Of a DNA stretch of 64,000 bases, positions 34,832 to 43,793 are shown piece by piece. Both the position numbers and the translations under genes were made by a program. Position 1 is the stretch's first letter; each line of letters begins with the position of its first letter. Where the stretch lies: positions 1 to 64,000 of the forward strand of contig NZ_QJKD01000014.1 of the NCBI RefSeq assembly GCF_003201875.1, in the 5' to 3' direction. The notes below the pieces were generated by a model, which had not been told where the DNA came from, did not search any database, and worked only from the letters and a program-made list of their open reading frames with translations. This DNA comes from Hungatella effluvii. GTDB lineage: Bacteria; Bacillota; Clostridia; Lachnospirales; Lachnospiraceae.

Positions 34832-35885
34832 TTAATACCAACGTACAATTAGTAGTTCATTATTAATGCCATTGGTAAATAGTACCTGATGCAGATCTAT
34901 AATTCCATTGTGGAATGCAGCTGCACAGGCAGGCAAATACAAGTCCCACATACGAACAAACCTCTCATCATAAATAGTCTCTGCCTCATCAATATGCTAT
35001 TTGAAATTCTTTTCCCAGCACAACAGTGTGCGATTATCATGTAGCCGCAAGTTTTCCGTATCCATTGTATGAAAATCATTTTCCGCCGCACAAGAGAGTA
35101 CCTCCCGCAGGCTTGGAACCACACCGCCCGGAAAAATATATTTTTTTACCCATGGATCACCCGGATGTTCTTTTAATGCACTGATAAAGTGAAGCAAAAC
35201 AATGCACTTGGTTTTATAACCTTTTTTACACAGTCCATAAAAAGTTGATAGTTATCCCTGCCTACGTGTTCCACCATTCCAACGCTAACCACACGGTCAA
35301 AGGGTCTGACCATATTCCGGCAGATCCCGGTAATCCATCAATTCCACTTTAAGCAGATGATCAATATGCTCTCCTTTAATACGATTTTTACATTCTTTAT
35401 ACTGTTCTTCACTCAAGGTAATTCCAACTCCGTGCACACCATACTTCTTTGCCGCTTCAATTAATAAAAATCCCCATTCACAGCCGATATCCAGTAATGT
35501 CATTCCTTCTTTTAGATAAAGTTTTTCTAAAATGTAATCTACCTTGTTCCTTTGAGCCTGCTCAAGAGAATCATCCTCGTGTCGAAAATATCCACAAGAA
35601 TAAATAACACATCGTTTTGTCTAACCACAAGCTGTAAAAATCGTTTCCGATATCATAATGACTCTGCACTTCTTCATTCTGGTTTTTCTTTGTCATAGAG
35701 CTGTGTATCAGCTTCTTCAGAGCGGATTCGTCCGTAGAAAATTTCCCCATCTGACCAAGAAAATGATCTAACGCATGATACAGATTCCCTTCAATTTCCA
35801 AACTCCCATCCATATATGCTTCTCCAAGAGCCAGGGAGGTGCTTGTCATCAATGCGGATATGGGAATTGACTGATGAAGAAGTAC
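34832..35885 (-). pseudogene. cfa: Cyclopropane-fatty-acyl-phospholipid synthase pseudogene
   Basis: Broken frames along ~1,050 bases add up to most of a Cfa protein: SLALGEAYMDGSLEIEG, VQSHYDIGNDFYSLWLD, the SAM-binding LLDIGCEWGF and GVHGVGITLSEEQ, then FPGGVVPSL and the C-terminal FHNGIIDLHQVLFTNGINNE, ending RWY. At least three frameshifts or stops separate the pieces and the N-terminal ~50 residues are gone. It starts right after the kinase-like gene, so it was once the third gene of the MATE/kinase operon or was placed there by deletion. Confidence 0.85.
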
Positions 35886-36497
35886 CTAAATTCTGGTTTC
35901 CCTTCTCCAATCAGATACATTCATTATAATCATATCAATTGCTTTTTCAGTACTTATCTTAGAAAGATTAATGCACAGATCATAATTACCTGCTCTACCC
36001 CATTCAGCATCTGCATATTCACTATAATAAGATGCTCTTAGCTTATCCATCTTATGGATTTTCTTCAGAGCTTCCACTTCGGATAAGTGATCCCTATTGC
36101 ATACCCTTTCTATCCGATCTTCTTTTTCTGCTGATAAGAAGATTCTGAAAATATTTTCCTCTCTTAACGTGTAATCTGCTAATCTGCCAATTATGATACA
36201 GCTTCCCTTTTCTGCGAGTTCTTTCATCACCTCTCTTTGCGCATCCATTTTAATTTCTTCTACTGTCTTCTGACCGCTTAAAGTTCTGGTTCCCATAACA
36301 AGTGAATAGAGAAAACTGTTTGTTGCCACTTCATCATTCTGTGTTAAATATTCTTTAGATAACCCACTTTTCTCAGCGATAGCAGCCATGATTTCTTTAT
36401 CATAATATGGAATTTTTAATTTTTCTGCTAATTTTTTTCCAAGCTCACGACCACCTGCTCCAAACTGTCTTCCGATTGTAATAATTATTTTTTCCAT
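35886..36497 (-). CDS. Cytidylate kinase-like protein next to MATE transporter
   Basis: About 203 residues from an ATG at 36497. Visible are ITIGRQFGAGGRELGKKLAEKL (P-loop-like), PYYDKEIM, CIIIGRLADYTLR, a basic lid-like stretch and YYSEYADAEWGRAGNYDLCI, the same signature as the other two kinase-like proteins here. It begins four bases after the MATE stop, with AAGGAAGG inside the MATE 3' end, so the pair is translationally coupled. The kinase fold is clear; a CMP kinase role is unlikely because housekeeping Cmk differs and these genes travel with transporters. Confidence 0.87.
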   Translation of the reverse strand: MEKIIITIGRQFGAGGRELGKKLAEKLKIPYYDKEIMAAIAEKSGLSKEYLTQNDEVATNSFLYSLVMGTRTLSGQKTVEEIKMDAQREVMKELAEKGSCIIIGRLADYTLREENIFRIFLSAEKEDRIERVCNRDHLSEVEALKKIHKMDKLRASYYSEYADAEWGRAGNYDLCINLSKISTEKAIDMIIMNVSDWRRETRI

Positions 36498-36501
36498 CTG
36501 C

Positions 36502-37881
36502 TTATACACCTTCCTTTTTTATTGTTTTCTTTAGTTCCTTCAAGACATTTTTCATCATAATCAGCATTACGAGGAATGTCACAATATCTGCAATTGGTGC
36601 TGAAAACAGCGGACCCTCTACACCAAGTGAAAGCGGCAATAACAACACAAGCGGAACACTTAAAACAAAATCCCGCAGTAATGATAATCCCATTGACATA
36701 ACTGGTTTTCCTAATGACTGTAAAAATACGCTTGTCGCTTTTATCACACAACAAAGAACCATAGTGCATAGGAAAATACGAAATGCTTTGACTCCAAATT
36801 CATTATACAAATCACTTTCGCTTCCAAACAGGCCAAGAATCTGCTGGGGAAAGATTTCAAAACAAACTGTCGCAATAAATCCAATGCAGGTTTCAACAAT
36901 CATCATTATTTTATAGATTTCTTTTACCCGTCCATGCTGACCGGCTCCATAGTTATATCCGACAATAGGCTGAGAACCGGCTGCAACTCCGATTGTAAAG
37001 GCAATCACAATCTGGAACACTTTCATTACAATTCCAACTACCGTCATTGGTATATCTGCACCGTACTTAGACATTGCTCCATATTTTACCAGTACATTGT
37101 TCATTACTCCCATAATGATTACAATCGATAGCTGAGTCAGGAAACTACTAATCCCAAGCGGCAGGATATGCTTTAACAAAGCCGCTTTGATAGCAAAACT
37201 CTTAATATTCAGCTTAAAGGTTTTTGTGTGGAAAAGGTAATACACTGCCAAGCCTGCAGATACAACCTGACCTATGATTGTAGCGATTGCAGCGCCTTTT
37301 ACTCCCCAGTGAAGTGCAAATATGGCAATTGGGTCAAGGATCACATTGATGATACAACCAACTAACGTGGATATCATTGCAAACTTTGGACTTCCGTCTG
37401 CCCGAATAACAGAGTTTAATCCATTAGAAAACATAAAAAATGGAATACCGATTGCAATGACATTAAAGTAGTCTCTGGCATAATTGATATTGTTTTCCGT
37501 TGCCCCAAATACACTTAAAATTCCTTCACGTGCAAACATGAAAACCAACAAAATGATAATGCTGCTAAGTATAAGAATAGTTACTGCATTCCCCGCTCCG
37601 TTCCTCGTACTATCAGTATCTTTCTTGCCTTGGCATATACTAAGAAACGCAGCACATCCATCGCCAATCATAAGCGAAATGGCAAGTGCTATGACTGTGA
37701 TTGGAAATACCACATTAGTAGCTCCATTTCCCAGATATCCGACTCCCCTTCCGATGAAAATCTGGTCAACAATGTTGTAAAGTGACGAAACGAGCAAAGA
37801 CATAATGCATGGAATTGAAAATTTCATCATCAGTTTTCCAATTGGAGCCTCTGCAAGATATTGATTAGAATTTTGATTCAT
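36502..37881 (-). CDS. MATE family efflux transporter
   Basis: 459 residues with 12 membrane segments in two homologous halves (YNIVDQIFIGRGVGYLGNG; GLNSVIRADGSPKF; GSQPIVGYNYGAGQ). The start at 37881 (MNQNSNQ) has AAGGAG eight bases upstream; the frame extends to a TTG at 37905. It closely resembles the MATE part of the fusion at 32342, so the two are paralogues, one with the kinase domain fused and one with it encoded by the next gene. Export is driven by Na+ or H+; the substrate is unknown. Confidence 0.9.
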   Translation of the reverse strand: MNQNSNQYLAEAPIGKLMMKFSIPCIMSLLVSSLYNIVDQIFIGRGVGYLGNGATNVVFPITVIALAISLMIGDGCAAFLSICQGKKDTDSTRNGAGNAVTILILSSIIILLVFMFAREGILSVFGATENNINYARDYFNVIAIGIPFFMFSNGLNSVIRADGSPKFAMISTLVGCIINVILDPIAIFALHWGVKGAAIATIIGQVVSAGLAVYYLFHTKTFKLNIKSFAIKAALLKHILPLGISSFLTQLSIVIIMGVMNNVLVKYGAMSKYGADIPMTVVGIVMKVFQIVIAFTIGVAAGSQPIVGYNYGAGQHGRVKEIYKIMMIVETCIGFIATVCFEIFPQQILGLFGSESDLYNEFGVKAFRIFLCTMVLCCVIKATSVFLQSLGKPVMSMGLSLLRDFVLSVPLVLLLPLSLGVEGPLFSAPIADIVTFLVMLIMMKNVLKELKKTIKKEGV

Positions 37882-37903
37882 GGTATCTTTCTCCTTTTTG
37901 CGC

Positions 37904-37948
37904 AAAAAAATAGCAGCTGAAATGTTGGCTATCGCATTCCAGCTACCA
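37904..37948 (-). promoter_or_regulatory. Terminator hairpin in the MATE leader (attenuator-like)
   Basis: On the minus strand TGGTAGCTGGAATG pairs with CATTTCAGCTGCTA (wobbles allowed) and is followed by seven T, only ~25 bases before the MATE start. TATACT at ~37,970 is a likely -10. The arrangement parallels the leader of the MATE-kinase fusion gene and suggests conditional termination. Confidence 0.5.
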
Positions 37949-38063
37949 CCTATTTATTATTCTAATTTAGTATACTGTACTTTCTCCCTTTGCGTAATAT
38001 GTGATTATTACTAAAGATATACACGTACATACATGTGCATAATTACTAACTCTTTGATTCTGA

Positions 38064-38537
38064 TTAAAGGAGGTCTGCGTCATACTGCGTCTTATGAGAA
38101 ATACTTTTATTGAACATAGGAGCAATCAGAAAACAGATCACCAGTGAAATGGCAATACAAAGCATTCCCAATACCATTCTGTTTTTTAATAATATCATCT
38201 TCCACTTCCTCCGCAAACATATAAAATAAGATTTCCAGCCGATAAAAAAGGAACCATGGGATAATACTGACATGGTTCCTTCTTCTGCATTGCCCTTACT
38301 GCTGTGCCTGCTCCATGAAACAGGAGCAGAAAGCAGATCCCCAGAAACACAGCAGCACACGTTCTTCCAAATCCCAGTAAGCTTCCACGGATCGAAAGAA
38401 ATCAATGCAGCCAGGATCAGCAGGAGCACGTAATGATCCGGAAAAATTCGTTTACGAATATCCCACCAGGAAGCGCCAGCCATAAGAATCACAAATAAAA
38501 CGGTTTGAACAGTCTTCATGTTAGCAGCTTCTGCCAT
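38064..38537 (-). pseudogene. Prepilin peptidase (A24) remnant fused to a CpaB-like start
   Basis: The frame starts with the A24 prepilin peptidase N-terminus (ASWWDIRKRIFPDHYVLLLI), which has the Asp-Ile-Arg motif. It goes out of register after ~55 codons and later continues into MILLKNRMVLGMLCIAISL, typical of the first membrane segment of CpaB/SAF-domain pilus proteins. The second catalytic Asp region is lost. It begins six bases after the SpoVG pseudogene, the usual gene order in clostridial integrative elements with tad-like genes. It marks the decayed end of such an element. Confidence 0.6.
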
Positions 38538-38542
38538 TATCT

Positions 38543-38920
38543 TTACATAGCCTGCCCTGTCGGCGCCATCTGCATTTTGTCCTTCGGCCCATCTGGTATG
38601 CCGGCATTCTGCGTTTGTATTAGTGACTGCTCATACGCCTCGATCACAGCCTCCTGAAGCTGTTTCCTGAATTCTGCTGTAACAGGAAATCAGATATCCT
38701 TGTATTCTCCGTTACTGGCCTTATAGCTTGGCATACCGATATACATGCCCTTTTCACTTTCCAGAAGCCAAATACCTCTGATTGCAAAACAGTCATTCAA
38801 ATTTACACTGGCGGTCGCACGAATAGCCCCGCTTGGCATAATTGATCCAATTTTTACATCAACCTTCATGGGCGGCGTTTCGGCTGATTTTTGACCGGGT
38901 AATGCCTGATTTTTTGCCAT
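38543..38920 (-). pseudogene. spoVG: SpoVG-family gene with an in-frame TGA
   Basis: 126 codons in one frame: VDVKIGSIMPSGAIRATASV, CFAIRGIWLLESEKGMYIGM and SYKASNGEYKDI, then TGA (38690-38692) and an uninterrupted remainder (FPVTAEFRKQLQEAVIEAYE) to a natural TAA at 38543. Family members commonly have Cys at this spot, so TGC to TGA is a single change. The readable part covers the conserved SpoVG fold, but the C-terminal helix is lost unless the stop is read through. SpoVG proteins are small DNA/RNA-binding regulators and are common in these elements. Confidence 0.75.
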
Positions 38921-39155
38921 AGATTTCTTCCTTTCATGGTTACTTCAAATTTAGCTGAGTATAAAAAACTTCTTGTAAATTCTTATAAGTTTTTATAGGT
39001 ATCGCCGCAAATCAGCTTGAATACAGGCTTTTTCATGTATCGATTTAAATATATACGGCTTGTCAGCACTGGACGCAGTCTGTTCACTTCATCAGTGACA
39101 AGGGCGGCTGGCTCTACTATCTCACATAGAATTATGCTCATTTTAAGAATGAAAT
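38921..39155. other. Intergenic stretch with a plus-strand gene-end fragment
   Basis: Plus-strand codons ~39,065-39,128 read WTQSVHFISDKGGWLYYLT and a stop, which looks like the end of a lost gene. The rest is AT-rich with no recognised signal. Confidence 0.35.
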
Positions 39156-39509
39156 TTATTTGTCTTCTACATACATCAATTCTGGATTTTTAATAAACTG
39201 TCCATTGATGTCACGCAAATAAGGTAACGTGTTTATGATTGCGCTATTATTGATTACACCATAGATATGTGGATAACAACGACCACAATTATCACTGTCT
39301 TCATAGCGTACTTCAGATATTAGTTTATCTTCATCTATACAAAGCAAAACCATATCATCAGTTACATATCTAAAGTTAGGTGCCACCCTCCAAAAGTATT
39401 CAACAGAGCTACAATGGATACAGCCATCAGTCTCAATCAAATCCTCTCCCCATGTGATTTTGTGTCTAATTTTTTCCCATCTGGATTTTTTAGTGCAATG
39501 TAAAATCAT
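39156..39509 (-). CDS. DUF952 family protein
   Basis: 117 residues starting MILHCTKKSRWEKI. It matches the DUF952 pattern: WGEDLIETDGCIHCSSVEYF and the acidic LLCIDEDKLISEVRYED, followed by YPHIYGVIN. The family is a small cytoplasmic fold of unknown function, sometimes compared with ADP-ribosyl-type folds. It lies 14 bases after the ATC-hydrolase-like gene and is probably co-transcribed. It looks intact and chromosomal in character. Confidence 0.8.
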   Translation of the reverse strand: MILHCTKKSRWEKIRHKITWGEDLIETDGCIHCSSVEYFWRVAPNFRYVTDDMVLLCIDEDKLISEVRYEDSDNCGRCYPHIYGVINNSAIINTLPYLRDINGQFIKNPELMYVEDK

Positions 39510-39523
39510 TTTGGCCTCCTATT

Positions 39524-40135
39524 CTATAATTTTTCTTTAGAATATCTAAAATCACAATATTGCGCACCTTCGGCTATTGTTTGTGTACGTATAAGTTCCA
39601 TCCCCATCATATCAGCCATAACAAAATCTAATTGACATAGGTATTTGGCGAGTTCAAAGCAATTTTCATCTTCACAGAGTTTGCATATTCCACATTGATA
39701 ATAATTATATCCCAGTTCAAATTCTTCCGTTTTTCCCAAAACATCTACAATCCAGTCATTTTCATATTTTCTGAGATGTGATTGTATTTCCCATTCCTTT
39801 CTCTTTTTCATTTTTTTGGGGTTTAGATAGGAGTTTACATTCCCCATAGCAATATGAAAAAGTTTATTTGCATAAAGACCGTTTTTTAGGATTTCATAAT
39901 TCTCCTCTGGCGTGAATGTTGTTGTATTGTTCAGTGCGATAAAATAAGCCGCCATACAATATGCACTTAAAAGTCGTGAATGTCCTATGTCTTTTGCACG
40001 ATGAATAACAGAAATATACTCCTTTTTTATTTTTTCCGTATTTACCTTTTTTTCTTTATAAGTTCTCTTGATTTCGAACTTATAAGAACCGTGGTAAAAC
40101 CAACCGTATAATCTTTCTACCACCCCATATGTCAT
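39524..40135 (-). CDS. L-2-amino-thiazoline-4-carboxylic acid hydrolase family protein
   Basis: 203 residues. The C-terminal half has the family features: the Cys cluster YYQCGICKLCEDENCFELAK, LCQLDFVMADMMGMELIRT and EGAQYCDFRY at the end. Members of PF14196 include the ATC hydrolase of cysteine synthesis, but most are uncharacterised. The N-terminal half is helical (RAKDIGHSRLLSAYCMAAYF). It forms a two-gene unit with the DUF952 gene. No promoter is clear in the 294 bases upstream, which otherwise hold nothing recognised. Confidence 0.65.
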   Translation of the reverse strand: MTYGVVERLYGWFYHGSYKFEIKRTYKEKKVNTEKIKKEYISVIHRAKDIGHSRLLSAYCMAAYFIALNNTTTFTPEENYEILKNGLYANKLFHIAMGNVNSYLNPKKMKKRKEWEIQSHLRKYENDWIVDVLGKTEEFELGYNYYQCGICKLCEDENCFELAKYLCQLDFVMADMMGMELIRTQTIAEGAQYCDFRYSKEKL

Positions 40136-40429
40136 ATTATCCTCTCCAATAACTTCTAATTTGTCTGTCTATGCCTTATAAGCCTAAGGCGTGCAACACA
40201 TAACTCTCTTTTTTCATTCTAATATCTGTGCGTGGAAATGTCAAACAGCTCATTTCGTTTCATTACTTCATACTACTATTCATAACCCTGTTGGTTCACT
40301 TGGGCACCAATTTACCCGTTTCAGGATTGTATCGCACACAACGGAAATGCTGATTTCATGGGCTCTTCCGGCTGAAAAAAGGATTCTATCGCCATCAAAT
40401 ATTTTCTATTTTTTAATATAGATAAGAGC

Positions 40430-41287
40430 TTATCTGACTACTTGTGCATTTGGAATTACTATAAACGTACCTGGCTGAATCCTATCTGCATTAGAAATGT
40501 AGTCCTGATTTCTCTTTAAAATATAAATCCAGTCATCACTGTTTCCATAATACTTCTGAGCAATCTTTCGCAGGCTGTCACCTTTTTGAATCGTATATCC
40601 CTCAAGGTCTGTAGGCGTAAGAAAATAACAGTCCGGCACATCTTTATCCAGATTGGTAACAAAACTCAATCTGGAATAATAATTGTAGGTGCTCCCGTCA
40701 TTTAAAGAACGAACTGTAACATACGAAGATACATGCAGCGTGGTATCTTTATGCTTTTTCCAGTCGTAATCCTTCGGAAAATCTGGTATGACAGGAAGTT
40801 CCTTCGGATCATTGCTGACGTAGGTATATTGTTTCTCCGAGTCAGGCACCGGGTTTGATGGAATAGCTCTGTAATACGGAGTAATTTTTCCTCCCTCTAC
40901 AACGTATTCCTTGGCATCTTCCGCATCCATTCCTCTAATTTGATACTCATACGATATTTCATAGCCGTCTTCCATATCCATAATGATTTGTCCGGCCGCA
41001 AGATTTCTATAGCCTTTCATATCATGTGGATTATCTGCAAAGCTTTTTCCATCTGATGACAGCAGCACTTCCCTGTAATGAAATTCATAATTAAACGGAT
41101 TGGATGCGGGATCTTTCAACGGCGGATGCAGGCGGCGGGATTGTTCAGCATGATTCTCCTCGCAAATCCTGGCAAATTCCTGTTCGCTCAATTCTTTGTT
41201 TTCCGCATAAGACGAAAATGGGCTGGCAGCCAAAAGTATAGCAGTAATAGAAAAAAATAAGATTCGTGTTTTGATCAGGCATTTCAT
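40430..41287 (-). CDS. Secreted LysM-domain protein
   Basis: 285 residues with a signal peptide (hydrophobic ~8-25, cleavage near SYAEN). The middle ~200 residues are a beta-rich domain not recognised. The C-terminal ~50 residues are a LysM domain (YTIQKGDSLRKIAQKYYGNSDDW to IQPGTFIVIP), which binds peptidoglycan or chitin-like glycans. The domain order and size recall accessory secreted proteins of clostridial integrative elements. It has its own promoter. Confidence 0.82.
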   Translation of the reverse strand: MKCLIKTRILFFSITAILLAASPFSSYAENKELSEQEFARICEENHAEQSRRLHPPLKDPASNPFNYEFHYREVLLSSDGKSFADNPHDMKGYRNLAAGQIIMDMEDGYEISYEYQIRGMDAEDAKEYVVEGGKITPYYRAIPSNPVPDSEKQYTYVSNDPKELPVIPDFPKDYDWKKHKDTTLHVSSYVTVRSLNDGSTYNYYSRLSFVTNLDKDVPDCYFLTPTDLEGYTIQKGDSLRKIAQKYYGNSDDWIYILKRNQDYISNADRIQPGTFIVIPNAQVVR

Positions 41288-41341
41288 CAGCTTTATTTCC
41301 TCCTTGTCGCTTGCATCTCACGTTTAATTGCTGGTTATTTC

Positions 41342-41371
41342 ATTATAACACAAATGAATTTAGAAATGTAA
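41342..41371 (-). promoter_or_regulatory. Promoter of the LysM protein gene
   Basis: On the minus strand TTACAT (41366-41371), an 18-base spacer and TATAAT (41342-41347) with TG two bases upstream. It lies ~55 bases before the ATG. Confidence 0.65.
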
Positions 41372-41524
41372 CCGATTCATTCACCCGATCCAATTTCTCT
41401 AATTATAAGCCAAACTATCTTTTGGGGAACAGCCATTTTTAGCTGCTGTGATTCGATCTTCTATCATTGTCCATATGAAAAAATCACACAATCTATCCCA
41501 TACTCCTCCTAGCTCAATTGGTAT

Positions 41525-41737
41525 TTAACCAGCATAATTAAACATCTCCGTAACCCTTCTGTTCAATGTTGGTAAGATCTGGTCTCCAAATAATGCATAC
41601 AGCCCTCCCAGCAGCAAAGCACCAATCACGACTGCGATCAATATTTTGACCCCTTTTCTGAACCTTTGATGTACACGAATGAGAAAATCTCCGGTTAGGT
41701 AGTTCCAATAATTTGGTTGGTAAATTGATTTTGTCAT
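41525..41737 (-). CDS. DUF6133-like small membrane (pilin-like) protein, copy 2
   Basis: 70 residues from an ATG at 41737 preceded by GAGGAAA (the frame extends to 41779 without a site). One membrane helix (ILIAVVIGALLLGGLYALFG) is followed by the tail ILPTLNRRVTEMFNYAG, nearly the same as the end of the protein at 53553. These Flp-pilin-like DUF6133 proteins occur in clostridial integrative elements with tad-type genes. Unlike copy 1, its N-terminus lacks the acidic GEGYIDTA stretch before the helix, so processing may differ. Confidence 0.7.
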   Translation of the reverse strand: MTKSIYQPNYWNYLTGDFLIRVHQRFRKGVKILIAVVIGALLLGGLYALFGDQILPTLNRRVTEMFNYAG

Positions 41738-41770
41738 TTCATTTTCCTCGCTTTCCTGTTTTGCATATAT

Positions 41771-41807
41771 AAAAAACACGACTGAATTTTTAGGTTCAAT
41801 CGTGTTT
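41771..41807 (-). terminator. Terminator of the defence operon
   Basis: AAACACGATTGAA pairs with TTCAGTCGTGTTT and is followed by six T on the minus strand, 23 bases after the OLD-type gene. It separates the defence genes from the DUF6133-like gene. Confidence 0.8.
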
Positions 41808-41829
41808 TCTATCCAACTATTTTATTTTT

Positions 41830-43770
41830 CTATTTCTTCTTTCCCTGTATTCTTATATCCTGAATATTATTATCATCTGCCCACTTTTGAATAATATTTT
41901 CAAAATATTTCTCTGGATTTACGGTAACTATACAATTTTCATTTTTTAATAAATCTATAAATAACTTTTCTATTCTATCAAATACTTCTTGTTTTTTCAT
42001 TGCCTGAAGTATTTTCCACGGCTTATCTTTTGAACTTGGTAGTTTAATACTTCCATCTTCATTCTTTTGCAAAGAAACATATTGCATTTCAAAACCAGGT
42101 AACGATACTTTATGATTCACTGTAATACCTTCTGCTCTGCAATCGTTAATTAAATTTATTATTTGTCTATTGGCATCCCATGAGCTGCTTATTTGTCCAT
42201 TCTTATTATATGGAAAATCAATGTCATGAACTATAGAAAAGTCAACTTTAAAATGCTTTAGCATTTTAATTATTGGAATAAATGTATACTTTCCTCTCGC
42301 CCTTACCAATAATGGCCTTTCCGCAATAGAATACTCATCCCTTTTCTGGCGCATAATATATTCAAATGCCGTATATTCTGTATCTCCCTCAATTAAAATC
42401 GGGTACTGACCAAAAAACATTTCTGCTATATCCATATCAAATTGAGATATTATTCCAAGTCTTTCCTTTTCATCCCCTTCAAATTTAATTGTATCTGTAC
42501 AGTATGTTTTAGGAGAAGGATATACAGAGTTTCTTCCTAATCTTACAATAGTTGTATGATCTTCCAACGGATTTACAAACTGCGGTGAGTGAGTTGTAAG
42601 CATTACTTGCCACATATCATCATCTGCCAGAGAATACAGATACTCACTGGCCGCCCTTATGGCATTAGGAGGCAATCCTATTTCCGGTTCATCTATCAGA
42701 AGCATATAACTTGGCAAAATAACACTATCATTTTGTTCCCGTAGCATATCATCGATAGGTTTATTTAAAGCTTTAAGTTCTTCCTCCACCACAAATATTG
42801 CTTTTTTCTTTTCTTCCTTTGTATCTTCTTTTTTAGCATTAGTATACTCTTTCTGTAACTTTGCTAAGGTCTTCTTTTTTGCTATAACTTCCGCTGAATT
42901 TTTTTTCTTTATATCATCAATTGTCTTTAACTCAGATCTCACTTGTAATAATGCCCAAAAGAGTGCCCTTTGAGAACCAGTACCTTGTTGAGACCATTCT
43001 ACACTATTATCCCATTCTGAAAAAAGAATATTGGATTTTTCCTTTAACTGCTTAAGTGGATTTAGTACGATATCTGCAATATCCAAATCTAAACCTATCT
43101 TAAGATTAGGAAATATTTTATTATGAGCATTGTTTATTTTTTTATTTAGTTTGGAGATGTTTTCCATTTCGTCCTTAAGAGGTTCTTTAATTAATTTTTG
43201 TAATCTTCCCAAATGCATGCTTAATTCGGAATTTTGATCTTTCAAAATAGCATTGTATTTTGCTTCTAATGGCTGCAATATTAATGTTAATAACTGTTTT
43301 GTCTCTTCTAATGGATTATCCAGTGCATTCACTCTAAAAGGAATTGGCAATCTACTTGAAAATACCGTATCCAATCCACTAGCTTTTGCATCAGTATCAT
43401 ATTCTTGTATTTCAGGATTCCATGTGCTTCTTACAGCTTTGCAATCTGTTCCCCATACCCATTTGCTTTTAACAATTAGAAGATCATCAATCTGCTCTTT
43501 CCACTTTTCATCAATATTCGCCATCCCTTTAGGAATATGTACATGTAAAATAACTGTAGGTAAATCTAATTCTGATGATAATTTACACTTATCATTTTCC
43601 TTAATATCAGCACCGCTAACTGCTAACTCATACGCCCTAAGTACCGTAGATTTTCCAGTATTATTGGGCCCCACCAAACATAACATTTTATCCAACTTAA
43701 CAGTTAATCCTTCTGCTCCAATACAACCTAGATTATAAATTTCCATTTTAACTAACTTCGACTGTAACAT
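41830..43770 (-). CDS. OLD-type ATPase with TOPRIM nuclease domain
   Basis: 646 residues. The N-terminal ABC-type ATPase has a Walker A (GPNNTGKSTVLRAY), a coiled-coil insert rich in Lys/Glu (~290-345), a Walker B (LLIDEPEIGLPP) and a switch His (MLTTHSPQF). The C-terminal TOPRIM domain has Glu in LIEGDTEYTAFEY and Asp residues in VHDIDFP, the metal site of OLD-family nucleases such as GajA. The start at 43770 has GGGGG seven bases upstream; the gene follows the REase/STAND gene within ~25 bases. It is likely the ATP-regulated nuclease partner in the four-gene cassette. No UvrD-like helicase is present, so it is not Gabija. Confidence 0.85.
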   Translation of the reverse strand: MLQSKLVKMEIYNLGCIGAEGLTVKLDKMLCLVGPNNTGKSTVLRAYELAVSGADIKENDKCKLSSELDLPTVILHVHIPKGMANIDEKWKEQIDDLLIVKSKWVWGTDCKAVRSTWNPEIQEYDTDAKASGLDTVFSSRLPIPFRVNALDNPLEETKQLLTLILQPLEAKYNAILKDQNSELSMHLGRLQKLIKEPLKDEMENISKLNKKINNAHNKIFPNLKIGLDLDIADIVLNPLKQLKEKSNILFSEWDNSVEWSQQGTGSQRALFWALLQVRSELKTIDDIKKKNSAEVIAKKKTLAKLQKEYTNAKKEDTKEEKKKAIFVVEEELKALNKPIDDMLREQNDSVILPSYMLLIDEPEIGLPPNAIRAASEYLYSLADDDMWQVMLTTHSPQFVNPLEDHTTIVRLGRNSVYPSPKTYCTDTIKFEGDEKERLGIISQFDMDIAEMFFGQYPILIEGDTEYTAFEYIMRQKRDEYSIAERPLLVRARGKYTFIPIIKMLKHFKVDFSIVHDIDFPYNKNGQISSSWDANRQIINLINDCRAEGITVNHKVSLPGFEMQYVSLQKNEDGSIKLPSSKDKPWKILQAMKKQEVFDRIEKLFIDLLKNENCIVTVNPEKYFENIIQKWADDNNIQDIRIQGKKK

Positions 43771-43793
43771 CGTTTTCCCCCATTTCATATACT

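Noticed and set aside
41830-43770. Gabija system (OLD-type GajA)
   Set aside because: No UvrD-type GajB helicase follows; the partner gene is an Mrr-STAND protein.
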